From Holophagae bacterium (GTDB lineage Bacteria > Acidobacteriota > Holophagae > Acanthopleuribacterales > Acanthopleuribacteraceae), in assembly GCA_030429565.1 (NCBI GenBank), contig JAUIFE010000009.1, positions 1 to 64,000 of the forward strand: 64,000 bases of DNA, written 5' to 3'. This document shows positions 36,801-47,197 of this stretch, one piece after another (within the stretch, counting starts at the first letter, position 1; every line of letters starts with the position of its first letter). A program made the position numbers and the translations under genes. The notes under the pieces were generated by a model. The model was not told where the DNA came from. It did not search any database and saw nothing but the letters and a program-made list of their open reading frames with translations.

Positions 36801-39430
36801 AGTCGCAACGGCCTTCGAGTCGTTGCGCGGGTAGAAAGAGCGGACCTCAAAACCGTTCAACCGTTGTGTTTGTCGCAACGGCCTTCGAGTCGTTGCGCGG
36901 GTAGAAAGCCACCATCGAGCGGGACCCGAAAAAACCGCACGAGTCGCAACGGCCTTCGAGTCGTTGCGCGGGTAGAAAGCTAGAGATGCTGGCGCCGCTC
37001 ATATCGCTAGGGGGTCGCAACGGCCTTCGAGTCGTTGCGCGGGTAGAAAGCGCTTTGCAGAGTTGTTGCGCGATGAGCGTGTAGTCGCAACGGCCTTCGA
37101 GTCGTTGCGCGGGTAGAAAGTCGATCTTCCACAATTCGGTCTAAAGCGTCGCAAAGTCGCAACGGCCTTCGAGTCGTTGCGCGGGTAGAAAGGTCGCTGT
37201 CGTGGCCCTCAGGGGCCTCGACGGAGGTCGCAACGGCCTTCGAGTCGTTGCGCGGGTAGAAAGGACATCGAGGGCTCAGCGGACCTACGTGAGCAGGGTC
37301 GCAACGGCCTTAGAGTCGTTGCGCGGGTAGAAAGGGTATTCTGGCAAGTTCTCAGAACTTTAAACTGGTCGCAACGGCCTTCGAGTCGTTGCGCGGGTAG
37401 AAAGTGCCGGTATTGGGACGCGGAAGGCCATCGGGCGTCGCAACGGCCTTCGAGTCGTTGCGCGGGTAGAAAGCTTTACCGTTACGAGATGGGGTTACGG
37501 GAGTAGTCGCAACGGCCTTCGAGTCGTTGCGCGGGTAGAAAGGCGACCTGATCAGTACGAACGACGAGTGGACTAAGTCGCAACGGCCTTCGAGTCGTTG
37601 CGCGGGTAGAAAGAGGTGGTTGCACCGGTTTATGACCATCTGACCGCGTCGCAACGGCCTTCGAGTCGTTGCGCGGGTAGAAAGGATAGCCTTGATTGAC
37701 TTAAGGCGGGTATCACTGGTCGCAACGGCCTTCGAGTCGTTGCGCGGGTAGAAAGCCAGTCTGGCCGCATGTAGATATCCCGCTTCAAGTCGCAACGGCC
37801 TTCGAGTCGTTGCGCGGGTAGAAAGGTCTGACGCATCCTCAGCCCGTCCTCCAGTCGTGTCGCAACGGCCTTCGAGTCGTTGCGCGGGTAGAAAGATATC
37901 CGTGTGCGCGTAGTAAATGGTGCCGTCCGGTCGCAACGGCCTTCGAGTCGTTGCGCGGGTAGAAAGAATATAAATGGGCCGCCTATCTGTCGCTGATGGT
38001 CGCAACGGCCTTCGAGTCGTTGCGCGGGTAGAAAGTTCGGCGGCCCGTTCGGCCGCGCGTCGATTCGCGTCGCAACGGCCTTCGAGTCGTTGCGCGGGTA
38101 GAAAGCAATGGGGGATACAGATTACCGGGTCGATAACGTCGCAACGGCCTTCGAGTCGTTGCGCGGGTAGAAAGGCGAGGTGGCGCCGGTTTTAGCTGAT
38201 GCAGTGGTCGCAACGGCCTTCGAGTCGTTGCGCGGGTAGAAAGTCGGTCTTGCCGGGTTGAGTGTTGCGCCATATGCGGTCGCAACGGCCTTCGAGTCGT
38301 TGCGCGGGTAGAAAGTATTTCTTTGTCCATATAAACAAATGGAATAGGTCGCAACGGCCTTCGAGTCGTTGCGCGGGTAGAAAGATCCCATACTATGGGA
38401 ATGTGCTTTTTAGACATGTCGCAACGGCCTTCGAGTCGTTGCGCGGGTAGAAAGCGATTACAGCACCAATAAAACTCTCGTTAAAAAAGTCGCAACGGCC
38501 TTCGAGTCGTTGCGCGGGTAGAAAGACCGAACGCCTTGGTGATCTCCTCGATTAACGTCGCAACGGTCTTCGAGTCGTAGCGCGGGTAGAAAGGACAATA
38601 ATCAATAATGCTCATCCCAACAAAGCGTCGCAACGGCCTTCGAGTCGTAGCGCGGGTAGAAAGACGACCGTCATGTTTGCTCCTCAATGCTTGGTTGTCG
38701 CAACGGCCTTCGAGTCGTAGCGCGGGTAGAAAGTCAAGGGCCTGATCAGGAAGACAGTTATTCACGTCGCAACGGCCTTCGAGTCGTAGCGCGGGTAGAA
38801 AGTAATGCACTCATAGCGCCTGTTGCTAAATACAAAGTCGCAACGGCCTTCGAGTCGTAGCGCGGGTAGAAAGCCACGCCAGTTTACCTGGCATTTGTTC
38901 AAGTAAGTCGCAACGGCCTTCGAGTCGTTGCGCGGGTAGAAAGCGGTGGGCGGATGCGCAGAGGTCAAACGTCAAACGTCGCAACGGCCTTCGAGTCGTA
39001 GCGCGGGTAGAAAGTCGTATCGTGCTACTTGAGCGTCATCCAGGTTTGTCGCAACGGCCTTCGAGTCGTAGCGCGGGTAGAAAGCAAACGACTCGCCATT
39101 GACCCGCCACAGCGTCGTCGCAACGGCCTTCGAGTCGTAGCGCGGGTAGAAAGCCCAATCCATATGCAAAGAGCAGAAAGGCGCTGTCGCAACGGCCTTC
39201 GAGTCGTAGCGCGGGTAGAAAGGGCCGTCGTCCGTCGCGATTCGGGCGCTCCCTGTCGCAACGGCCTTCGAGTCGTTGCGCGGATGGAAATTCGCTTGCT
39301 GTTTTTAAGACCGATGGTAAACCGTCGCAACGGCCTTCGAGTCGTTGCGCGAGTAGAAACGCGCCACAGCCAGGCGCCGTGAATGCCGTCCCGGTCGCAA
39401 CGCCCTTCGAGTCGTTGCGAGAGTAGAAAC
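33802..39430 (+). CRISPR. CRISPR array 1: 81 repeats, 80 spacers
   Basis: 37-base repeats starting GTCGCAACGGCCTTCGAG and ending TCGTTGCGCGGGTAGAAAG, with spacers of 32-35 bases (period about 70). The repeat can form a hairpin with stem CGCAACG/CGTTGCG. Most repeats are identical. A variant with TCGTAGCGC appears at repeat 37 (36314) and in repeats 69-73 and 75-78 (38557-39222). Repeat 51 has one change (TTAGAG), and the last three (from 39255) are degenerate, ending GGAAAT or AGAAAC. Decay at the right end and the leader on the left give the orientation. Subtype undetermined: GTCGC at the start and GAAAG at the end recall type I-C and some type III repeats, but 37 bases is longer than I-C. 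No cas gene is in the window. Confidence 0.98.
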
Positions 39431-39499
39431 TACAGAAACTGGATGGGCCGTCGCTAACCACGGAACCATTTCATAGAATGGCTAATGGTTTTTCCTTTA

Positions 39500-39519
39500 G
39501 TCGCACCGGCCTTCGGCGC
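39500..39519 (+). repeat. Degenerate CRISPR repeat relic beyond array 1
   Basis: GTCGCACCGGCCTTCGGCG resembles the first half of the array 1 repeat with a few changes. It lies 70 bases after the last recognisable repeat, one array period away. Confidence 0.4.
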
Positions 39520-39541
39520 TTACCCGTTCCGGGGTTTTCAG

Positions 39542-41017
39542 TTATTGTTCCTGCGGGCGTTGCGTTTTGGCGGGGGCCGGCGTGTCGCGCGGGGTGTCGG
39601 GGCGCCTCGCTGCAAAGGGTGCCTTTACTGCCGCGATGCGATCCGCCTCGCGTAGCCCCGACAAATAAGCCCCGTGGACGGTGGATGGATCCCTGGCGCT
39701 GGTTGCTTCCCCCGCAAAAAAGACCTTGTTCTCAATCGGTTCCGCCAAGGTTCGGCGCGCCGCGCTGCCGCCCGCCACCTTGGCGTAGGAGTACGCGCCA
39801 AAGGTGTTCAGGTCGCCCGCCCAACGCGTGACCACGCTGCCGGCCGGGTCCGGCAAGGCCTCGCCGTAGGCGGCGCGTAGTTGGGTCATCAGCCGCGCCA
39901 CAATCGCCGCGTCACTTTGGAACTCCAGCGCGCGCGCCTGGTCGGCATAGGTAAAGGTGAGCAGCATTTTGTGCCCGGTGATGTCCCACAAGTTCAGAAA
40001 CGCCAATTCTGTGCCGCCCTGCTCCGAAAAAAAGACGATGTTTTGCTGTTCGAACGGCCACGGCGCCGAAGGGTCAAAATGCAGCGCCACCTTGTTGAGC
40101 ACACCCATGCCCAAACGCGCCATCGCCCCGACCTTGGCGGCCGGTAATTCGGGAACAAAACGGATCGCCCCCGATTGCAACACTCCCAGCGAAACGGTGA
40201 CCAGCACCGCGTCACAAGGGTAGCTTTCGGTTTGCGTTGCCACCACCAATTCCTCGCCACGGGAATCAATGATGCAAACCCGTCGGCCCAGGCGAATGTC
40301 CAGGTTGGCGTGCATCGGCGTTATCAATTGATCGTACCCTTCGGGAAACAGCACATCCTCGCCGGCGTATTCATTGAGCTCGCCGAGTGCTTTCAGGCCG
40401 CACTTGGGCAGTTCCTCGGCAATTTCGCCCTTAATCGAAAAAGCCGCCAAATTATCGAAAAACCATTGCTCGTCTGCCGTTAACCCGTCCGCGACAGTCG
40501 CTTCCGTCAACGCCTGCTGGACGCTGATATCTTGGGCGATGGTGCCCGCCCGTGCCAAGACTCGGGCGTAAATGTCTTCGAAATAATCGTCGTGGGGGTT
40601 CAGTTCCGCGTCGGTGATCGGCGTGCCGTCGGCATAAAAAGCGGCTTGGTCGCGTGGGTTGGTTTCGAATCGGGTGAGGTTGGCGCGGTCGGCCAAGGCC
40701 GTCAGGGGATTGCCCACCGGCATGTGAATCCAAGAAGCGCCCAAATCGACGGGCACGCCCAGGCTGCGATCGGTGAAAATACGCCCGCCAATGCGGTCGG
40801 CGGCTTCCAGCACCGTGACGGCATAACCGCGTGCGGCCAAACTTTGTGCCGCCGTCAAACCGGCGATACCCGCACCAACCACCACCACCCGCACCTGGCC
40901 CTGTTCGGCCGGCTGGGCCGGCTGCAGCGGCGGCGGCGCGGCGATGCCCGGCAACCATCCCAAAACGAACCACAACAGGCATAAGCCAGGGCTTGCGCCG
41001 GCGATGTGTTGCATCAT
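39542..41017 (-). CDS. Secreted flavin-containing amine oxidase
   Basis: About 491 residues. A signal peptide (LCLLWFVLGWLPGIAAPPP) is followed by the FAD fold VVVVGAGIAGLTAAQSLAA and EAADRIGGRIFTD. The substrate-side motif LGASWIHMPVGNPLTAL and the C-terminal flavin motif VFFAGEATSARDPSTVHGAY are those of polyamine/monoamine oxidases and plant-type LSD-like proteins. Likely oxidises an amine in the periplasm with H2O2 release. The start at 41017 has AAGGAG upstream; the frame extends to 41083 without an RBS. It lies tail-to-tail with array 1, with no evident link to CRISPR function. Confidence 0.88.
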   Translation of the reverse strand: MMQHIAGASPGLCLLWFVLGWLPGIAAPPPLQPAQPAEQGQVRVVVVGAGIAGLTAAQSLAARGYAVTVLEAADRIGGRIFTDRSLGVPVDLGASWIHMPVGNPLTALADRANLTRFETNPRDQAAFYADGTPITDAELNPHDDYFEDIYARVLARAGTIAQDISVQQALTEATVADGLTADEQWFFDNLAAFSIKGEIAEELPKCGLKALGELNEYAGEDVLFPEGYDQLITPMHANLDIRLGRRVCIIDSRGEELVVATQTESYPCDAVLVTVSLGVLQSGAIRFVPELPAAKVGAMARLGMGVLNKVALHFDPSAPWPFEQQNIVFFSEQGGTELAFLNLWDITGHKMLLTFTYADQARALEFQSDAAIVARLMTQLRAAYGEALPDPAGSVVTRWAGDLNTFGAYSYAKVAGGSAARRTLAEPIENKVFFAGEATSARDPSTVHGAYLSGLREADRIAAVKAPFAARRPDTPRDTPAPAKTQRPQEQ

Positions 41018-41083
41018 GGTGGTGACTCCTTGTTGGACCGAATGCGTTCCCCAATATCGCGGACCGCGACTTTTTATCGTCAC

Positions 41084-41562
41084 TTCTCACCGCGTTCATG
41101 ACACCGCCACGACCCTTTTCGCCGAGTTGTCGTGTTTCTCGCGCCGGCGGCGTGCTACAAAAAAATAAAGGCATACCAAAAAAGTGGGGTTCGCCACGGT
41201 GGGTGTTGTGTTTTTTTAACGGTTGGGGCGTGGCGGTGTGGGCCGTGGTTCCCTTTTTGGCGCGGTTTCACGCCTGGCCACAAACGTTTTAACCTAACCT
41301 GAGCGATTCGGGTGGCTGAAATCGCCCAAATGGGTGGCGCGAAACGTCTTGGAAAAAGGGAAGGCGTACGAACAAGTACGACGAGCATGTTTACGAGATG
41401 TTGTAGCCCAACGCTTGACGTTTCCTGCGTCAAGGTTTGACACAGGAAACGTCAACAGTTGTGCGAGTTGGCCGCCAAGCATCGTTTCGTTTCGGTTCTA
41501 GATTGGTAGGAAAGCGACCTTGGCGGTTGTCGGCGACGACGGTTAAGGCGTTTGGCGGCTTT
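41084..41562. other. Intergenic region with a long hairpin
   Basis: About 480 bases between the divergent amine oxidase and the HEAT-like pseudogene. The only strong structure is the hairpin at 41415-41455, listed separately. No gene supported. Confidence 0.4.
41415..41455. repeat. Perfect 13-bp inverted repeat (hairpin)
   Basis: TTGACGTTTCCTG (41415-41427) and CAGGAAACGTCAA (41443-41455) are perfect complements. The 15-base spacer holds a further GTCAA/TTGAC pair, giving an 18-bp stem with one mismatch and a GGT loop. There is no T-run, so it is not a typical terminator. It may be an RNA structure, an operator or the trace of a mobile element. Confidence 0.85.
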
Positions 41563-43206
41563 GTGACATGGGTGTTGGCGCTGCTCACCACGGCGATTTT
41601 TGGTGGCATTATTTACGAAGTATTTGGGAAAGGCCAGGCGTTTGCATTCCGCCGCCATCAGGTTTTGTTTGGTGAAGTATGGATTGAGCCGGTGCTCGCG
41701 AAGCTGGGGATCCGGCGGCGCGTGGCGCCTTTGCCGGACCATACCGGTTTTTCGGCAGGCCTCGAAATCCTGTGGGAATCGCCCGACCTGCCGCTTCCCG
41801 CAAAGGAAAACGCCAAGTACGACCCCTATCGGGAGCCCGTATACGGCGATCTCTACCGGGTAGTGGTGACCGCCGCCAACGGTGCTTTTGACAAACTGAC
41901 GCTCACGGCAAACCGCGCCCTCACCGCGCCGCGACCGGCGTTGGGCGAAACCCTTGTCGGTGAAAGCTACAGTTTGACCTGTACGGATCCCGCTGTTTTT
42001 GGTTTGTTGGTTCCGGAGGTGCGTTACCGCCTGTTCGCCGTCCCGTCGCTTGAAATACGCGACGGCCGTTTGCTGTGGCCTTTGGCGCAACCCATGTTGG
42101 CGATGAGAAGCGGCGATCTCGGCGAACCGGTGGTACGCGGTGATTGGGACAGCGTGCTCGCGTTCCTCAAGGCCTACCAGCGCGGTGCCTCGCCTTTTTA
42201 CCGGGTATTGCTGATGGCGTTGTTTGATCCCGATCCGTGGTACCGCACCCAAGCCGCCGGTTTCTTGTTGGATTTGTGTGCCGGTTCGCGAGGGAACAGC
42301 CGTCGTTGTCCGATTTAGCCGGGCAAACAGCGACGGTTGCGGTTGCAACAGTTGGGTGATTTGGACGAAACCTTTGCGGCGGCGACGCCCGACAATTTAT
42401 TCGCGGCGTTGACGCCCTTGCTGCGACATGCCGCCGCCGAGCCGGCCTTGTTTGCGTGGGACGGTCCGGGTTCGCCGCAATCGCCGGAAATGGTCGCGCG
42501 TTTGCGTGCGGGAACGGTGATCGCGGAGGATGTGACGCCCGAGGGCTGGTTGGTGGCTGCGATTTTGTTTCCCGAACTGGCGTTGTCGGGTCGGCTCAGC
42601 CAGGAGATTTCGAACACAAACCAAGGCGCTGAGTTTTTGTTGGACGAGCTGTTTGATGGATTGCCCGAGGCCGAGGTCGACAAGCTGTGGCCGCTGTTGT
42701 TGCACCACCCGTATTTTGGCCCATGGGTGTTGCGGCACCAAGTGGCCGGCATCCCACATCGCCTGGATCATTTGGCGGCGTACTTTTTCCAAACCCACGA
42801 TCGCCTTTTTCAGCGCCAGGTCCTGGAATTCTTTCGCAGCCAGACCAATGTCCGTTTGGGGGCTTTGGTGCGCGAGGCGTTGCCCTATGTGCTGACGTTG
42901 GGCATCCATGGGGTTGGCGTGGATGGGTTGCTGATCGCCGGGCTGAAGGGTTTGGCCGATATCGCCGAGATGGACGATCTGAAATTAATCGAGCGTTGTT
43001 CGTCGCGTTGTACCAGTGACGAGAGCCGCGCGGCGGTGGATGCGTGCCGGCGTGCCGTCTGGCGCCTGGCCGGCATTGACCAAGCCGGTCTGGTGTCCGT
43101 GGCCGAGGCGCCGGATGCGCTGGGTGCGTTGTCGGCCGTCACGGATCATCGCGGTGAACTCTGCGCGGCGCCGACAAGCGCGAAGCCCGATAATGCCGAG
43201 CATTAA
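41563..43206 (+). pseudogene. HEAT-like membrane protein copy, interrupted by an amber codon
   Basis: Paralogue of the gene at 30470-32119 along its whole length: the membrane helix, EPVLAKLGIRRR, GDLYRVVVTAANGAFD, LLDELFDGLPEAEVDKLW and a shared tail. The frame is broken only by TAG at 42316-42318. The intact copy reads HPIWPLKHRRRRLRQL there and this one CPI-stop-PGKQRRLRLQQL in the same frame, so a single TGG-to-TAG change explains it. Both halves keep good coding quality, so the loss is recent or the stop is read through. The GTG at 41563 is the best start by alignment; a codon at 41437 falls inside the hairpin. CRISPR leader 2 begins 41 bases after its end. Confidence 0.8.
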
Positions 43207-43247
43207 AAGCGGCGTCCCAGTGCGCGATGGTGCCGGTGCGTTTCGGG

Positions 43248-43426
43248 TTCCGCCGATGTGAAGTGACCATAAAAACCCGGGACATCGGCGGATTGTCTAA
43301 GTGATTGAAATAAGGGTGGTTGCTGATTTTTGCTGAAAAATATTGCTGCAAAAAAAGGGTTGACATGCGACATCTGCATTTTTGGCCTCTTAACATGCTG
43401 GTAATTCATATGTTAAAACCCTAAGA
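43248..43426 (+). promoter_or_regulatory. CRISPR leader of array 2
   Basis: 179 bases aligned with leader 1: CCGCCGATGT/ACATCGGCGG inverted repeat, TTGACA, CATCTGCATTTTTG, and TTAACAT/ATGTTAA just before ACCCTAAGA. Differences are scattered and are concentrated in the A/T-rich middle. It follows the HEAT-like pseudogene directly. Confidence 0.88.
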
Positions 43427-45968
43427 GTCGCAACGGCCCTCGAGTCGTTGCGCGGGTGGAAATGCGACGCCCATGAGCGCCGCAAGGTCGAAGGATGTCG
43501 CAACGGCCCTCGAGTCGTTGCGCGGGTGGAAATTTGCTCAAGCTTAGCGTGCGCGCGCGGGAAACTGTCGCAACGGCCCTCGAGTCGTTGCGCGGGTGGA
43601 AATCATTTCGGCGAACGCTTCCAAGCCTGCGATTCGTCGCAACGGCCCTCGAGTCGTTGCGCGGGTGGAAATGCCTAAACGATCTCTACCATCACTTGAG
43701 CAGTGTCGCAACGGCCCTCGAGTCGTTGCGCGGGTGGAAATGTTCGTCAGGATCTTGAGAGTCAGGCGAAGCCGTCGCAACGGCCCTCGAGTCGTTGCGC
43801 GGGTGGAAATAACACTGTCGAGTTGTCCACCGGTATCTGACAAGTCGCAACGGCCCTCGAGTCGTTGCGCGGGTGGAAATAACACTGTCGAGTTGTCCAC
43901 CGGTATCTGACAAGTCGCAACGGCCCTCGAGTCGTTGCGCGGGTGGAAATACGCGCCCTTGGTCAGATGGACGCCACTCGCGGTCGCAACGGCCCTCGAG
44001 TCGTTGCGCGGGTGGAAATCTGAACCCCAGTTAGTGCCCATCTTGGCAAGAGTCGCAACGGCCCTCGAGTCGTTGCGCGGGTGGAAATGTTGGTGAACGA
44101 AAGCAACGAAAACCCCAACGAAGTCGCAACGGCCCTCGAGTCGTTGCGCGGGTGGAAATGGCACACTCCCCAGGCCCAAAAAGGGCATCATGTCGCAACG
44201 GCCCTCGAGTCGTTGCGCGGGTGGAAATTCCCGGCAGCCGGCGCCGGTTTTTTCCTTCGCGTCGCAACGGCCCTCGAGTCGTTGCGCGGGTGGAAATTAC
44301 TGAAACCGATTGCGATGAGAGCTTTAGCTCGTCGCAACGGCCCTCGAGTCGTTGCGCGGGTGGAAATGACCGCCGCAAAGTCACCAGGCTCCAGGCCATC
44401 GTCGCAACGGCCCTCGAGTCGTTGCGCGGGTGGAAATGACCCAGGCGCAAATTGACGCTGTGGAGATATCGTCGCAACGGCCCTCGAGTCGTTGCGCGGG
44501 TGGAAATACGCACGTCACGGCGCCGTAACGACGATGTCGCCAGTCGCAACGGCCCTCGAGTCGTTGCGCGGGTGGAAATACCTGCGGAGTCTTCTTTCTG
44601 GCCCTTCTTTTCGTCGCAACGGCCCTCGAGTCGTTGCGCGGGTGGAAATAACAATCACGCGAGCAACAAAAAAGAGGATACGTCGCAACGGCCCTCGAGT
44701 CGTTGCGCGGGTGGAAATGTCAAAATCAGATACCGCAGGTAGTTGGTTTGGTCGCAACGGCCCTCGAGTCGTTTCGCGGGTGGAAATAGCATCCAGCGAG
44801 GTCTGTGCGATATCCAGAATGTCGCAACGGCCCTCGAGTCGTTGCGCGGGTGGAAATTAGTAAGCTATCGACATTCCAAGTGAGAGTTTCGTCGCAACGG
44901 CCCTCGAGTCGTTGCGCGGGTGGAAATTTCCAGGTCGAGTCTGGAAGGCGATCAAGCTGTAAGTCGCAACGGCCCTCGAGTCGTTGCGCGGGTGGAAATC
45001 TCAAAACAAACAGAAACGACAGGTAACCCGTGTCGCAACGGCCCTCGAGTCGTTGCGCGGGTGGAAATCTCTTAGCGGACCTCGCGGTGCTATTATTGCC
45101 GTCGCAACGGCCCTCGAGTCGTTGCGCGGGTGGAAATAAGCATGGCGAGCGGTGTCATGTCGCGGATGTGTCGCAACGGCCCTCGAGTCGTTGCGCGGGT
45201 GGAAATATCATCCTCGCCCAGGGCGACGCCCCAACCTTGTCGCAACGGCCCTCGAGTCGTTGCGCGGGTGGAAATCCCGATGATTGGGTTTTGCCTGCTA
45301 CCTGGTCGTCGCAACGGCCCTCGAGTCGTTGCGCGGGTGGAAATTCGGCCAGGTCGATCTTGGCCAGGTGTAGCGCGTCGCAACGGCCCTCGAGTCGTTG
45401 CGCGGGTGGAAATGTGGTCGAAGACGTGAAAGGGGCGACGAAGGGCGTCGCAACGGCCCTCGAGTCGTTGCGCGGGTGGAAATACGATGCCACATCATAC
45501 TGTTACCGGTGTACCGTCGCATCGGCCCTCGAGTCGTTGCGCGGGTGGAAATGTTACCCACCGTTGCGTGTCAATGATGAGGTCGTCGCAACGGCCCTCG
45601 AGTCGTTGCGCGGGTGGAAATTCTTGGTTAATGCACACGATTTGTAGCGGCAGGTCGCAACGGCGCTCGAGTCGTTGCGCGGGTGGAAATTTGAGCTTTT
45701 TGTTTCGAGCATCCTCGTCAGGTCGCAACGGCGCTCGAGTCGTTGCGCGGGTGGAAATAAACGGCTCGGAGACTGGGTCGCCAAAATATTGAGTCGCAAC
45801 GGCGCTCGAGTCGTTGCGCGGGTGGAAATCCGCGCGGTGCTCGGTACCTCCGGGTCTCCAGAGTCGCAACGGCCCTCGAGTCGTTGCGCGGGTGGAAATA
45901 ACCTCTTCGAGGGTGGCAACAATTACAACATGTCGCAACGGCCCTCGAGTCGTTGCGCGGGTGGAAAT
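43427..45968 (+). CRISPR. CRISPR array 2: 37 repeats, 36 spacers
   Basis: 37-base repeats starting GTCGCAACGGCCCTCGAG and ending TCGTTGCGCGGGTGGAAAT, spacers 32-35 bases. Spacers 6 and 7 (43811-43843 and 43881-43913) are identical. Spacer 22 (44928-44962) shares its first 32 bases with spacer 42 of array 1. Variants: GTTTCG in repeat 20, GCATCGG in repeat 31 and GGCGCTCGAG in repeats 33-35. The leader is on the left. No cas genes flank it. Confidence 0.98.
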
Positions 45969-46172
45969 ATCTAAGTGAATGTCTGGATTGATCTTGCGCC
46001 GCACCGGTCAATGCGTCGTGATCCCGTCCCTTGGGCGGGATCATCCCGGCTTGCGTGGGATGAGCCGAGCATCGGAATTGCGATTGTTTGAGGTTTGTGT
46101 GAATAGAGTCGCTGCGGCCTGTGTTAGGTTTTTAGTGACCTTTCGCGAGCCCTTACTTTCGGAGCCCCATTT
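45969..46172. other. Short intergenic region after array 2, with a hairpin
   Basis: About 200 bases. GATCCCGTCC/GGGCGGGATC at about 46020-46042 forms a 9- to 10-bp stem with a short loop, without a following T-run. The arsS promoter should lie downstream of it. Confidence 0.45.
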
Positions 46173-47144
46173 ATGACACTTTGCAGTACCCGCAACTTCC
46201 AGCACAGCCTCGAAGAACACGGCCTGACCCTCGACCGCCGCCCCCTCGAAATCCTTCAAGTCAATGTGGGGAAATTGTGCAACCAGGCGTGTCACCATTG
46301 CCACGTAGAGGCGGGTCCCAAACGCACCGAGATCATGACGCTCGCCACCATGGAACGCCTGTTGGCCCTGCTCGAAGACACACCGAGCATTCATACCGTC
46401 GACATCACCGGCGGCGCGCCCGAACTCAATCCCCACTTTCGCACCTTTGTGACGCGGATCCGCGCCCTTGGTCGCAACGTTATGGATCGTTGCAACTTAA
46501 CCGTTTTGTTTGAGCCGGGACAAGCCGATACCGCCGCCTTTTTGGCCGAACACCAAGTGCAGGTGGTTGCCTCCTTGCCCTGTTATTCCAAAAAGAATGT
46601 CGAAAACCAACGCGGTCGCGGCGTTTTTGACAAAAGCATTCGCGCGCTGCAAAAGCTCAATGCGCTGGGTTATGGCCGCACGGGCTCCGGGCTGGAATTA
46701 TCGCTGGTCTACAATCCATTGGGCGCTTTTCTCCCGCCGCCGCAAGCCAAACTCCAGCAGGATTACCGGCGCGAATTAAAAACTCTGTTCGACATCGAGT
46801 TCAACCATCTCTTCACCATCACCAACATGCCGATTAAACGTTTTGGCGACTTTTTAAAGCGCCAAAACCAGTGGGACGACTATATGGACCTGCTGATCCA
46901 AAACTTCAACCCGGCCGCGGTTGAAGGGGTGATGTGCCGCAACATGATTTCCGTAGGCTGGGACGGCACCCTGTACGATTGCGATTTCAACCAAATGCTC
47001 GACATGCCGGTCTCTTCCCAGCCCGCCGACATTTTTGAGATCCCCTCGTTTGCGGTCTTGGCCCAACAGCCGATCGCGTTGGCCGATCATTGTTTCGGCT
47101 GTACCGCCGGCGCGGGCAGCTCCTGTGGCGGCGCGTTGGTTTAA
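46173..47144 (+). CDS. arsS: ArsS, arsenosugar biosynthesis radical SAM protein
   Basis: 323 residues. ILQVNVGKLCNQACHHCHVE carries the radical SAM cysteines (CxxxCxxC) in the ArsS-specific context ending EAGPKR. DITGGAPELNPHFR provides the SAM-contact region, and the C-terminal HCFGCTAGAGSSCGGAL is the family's Cys-rich tail. Many ArsS proteins are selenoproteins; here the positions are Cys. ArsS adds the 5'-deoxyadenosyl group to methylated arsenic on the way to arsenosugars. The methyltransferase partner arsM follows after 53 bases. GGAG before the ATG supports the start. Confidence 0.92.
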   Translation: MTLCSTRNFQHSLEEHGLTLDRRPLEILQVNVGKLCNQACHHCHVEAGPKRTEIMTLATMERLLALLEDTPSIHTVDITGGAPELNPHFRTFVTRIRALGRNVMDRCNLTVLFEPGQADTAAFLAEHQVQVVASLPCYSKKNVENQRGRGVFDKSIRALQKLNALGYGRTGSGLELSLVYNPLGAFLPPPQAKLQQDYRRELKTLFDIEFNHLFTITNMPIKRFGDFLKRQNQWDDYMDLLIQNFNPAAVEGVMCRNMISVGWDGTLYDCDFNQMLDMPVSSQPADIFEIPSFAVLAQQPIALADHCFGCTAGAGSSCGGALV

Positions 47145-47197
47145 CCGTTTTCGTTTTACCTGAATTCAATCAATGACCTAAAAAAGGATGGCGCTTC

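Noticed and set aside
33991..38968. Many long open frames across CRISPR array 1 on both strands (repeated peptides of the type YPRNDSKAVAT)
   Set aside because: They are translations of the 37-base repeats; the frame changes with spacer length and there are no ribosome binding sites.
39542..41017. The amine oxidase as a CRISPR-associated gene because it lies between two arrays
   Set aside because: Its sequence is that of an ordinary exported flavin amine oxidase; no family link with CRISPR systems is known to me.
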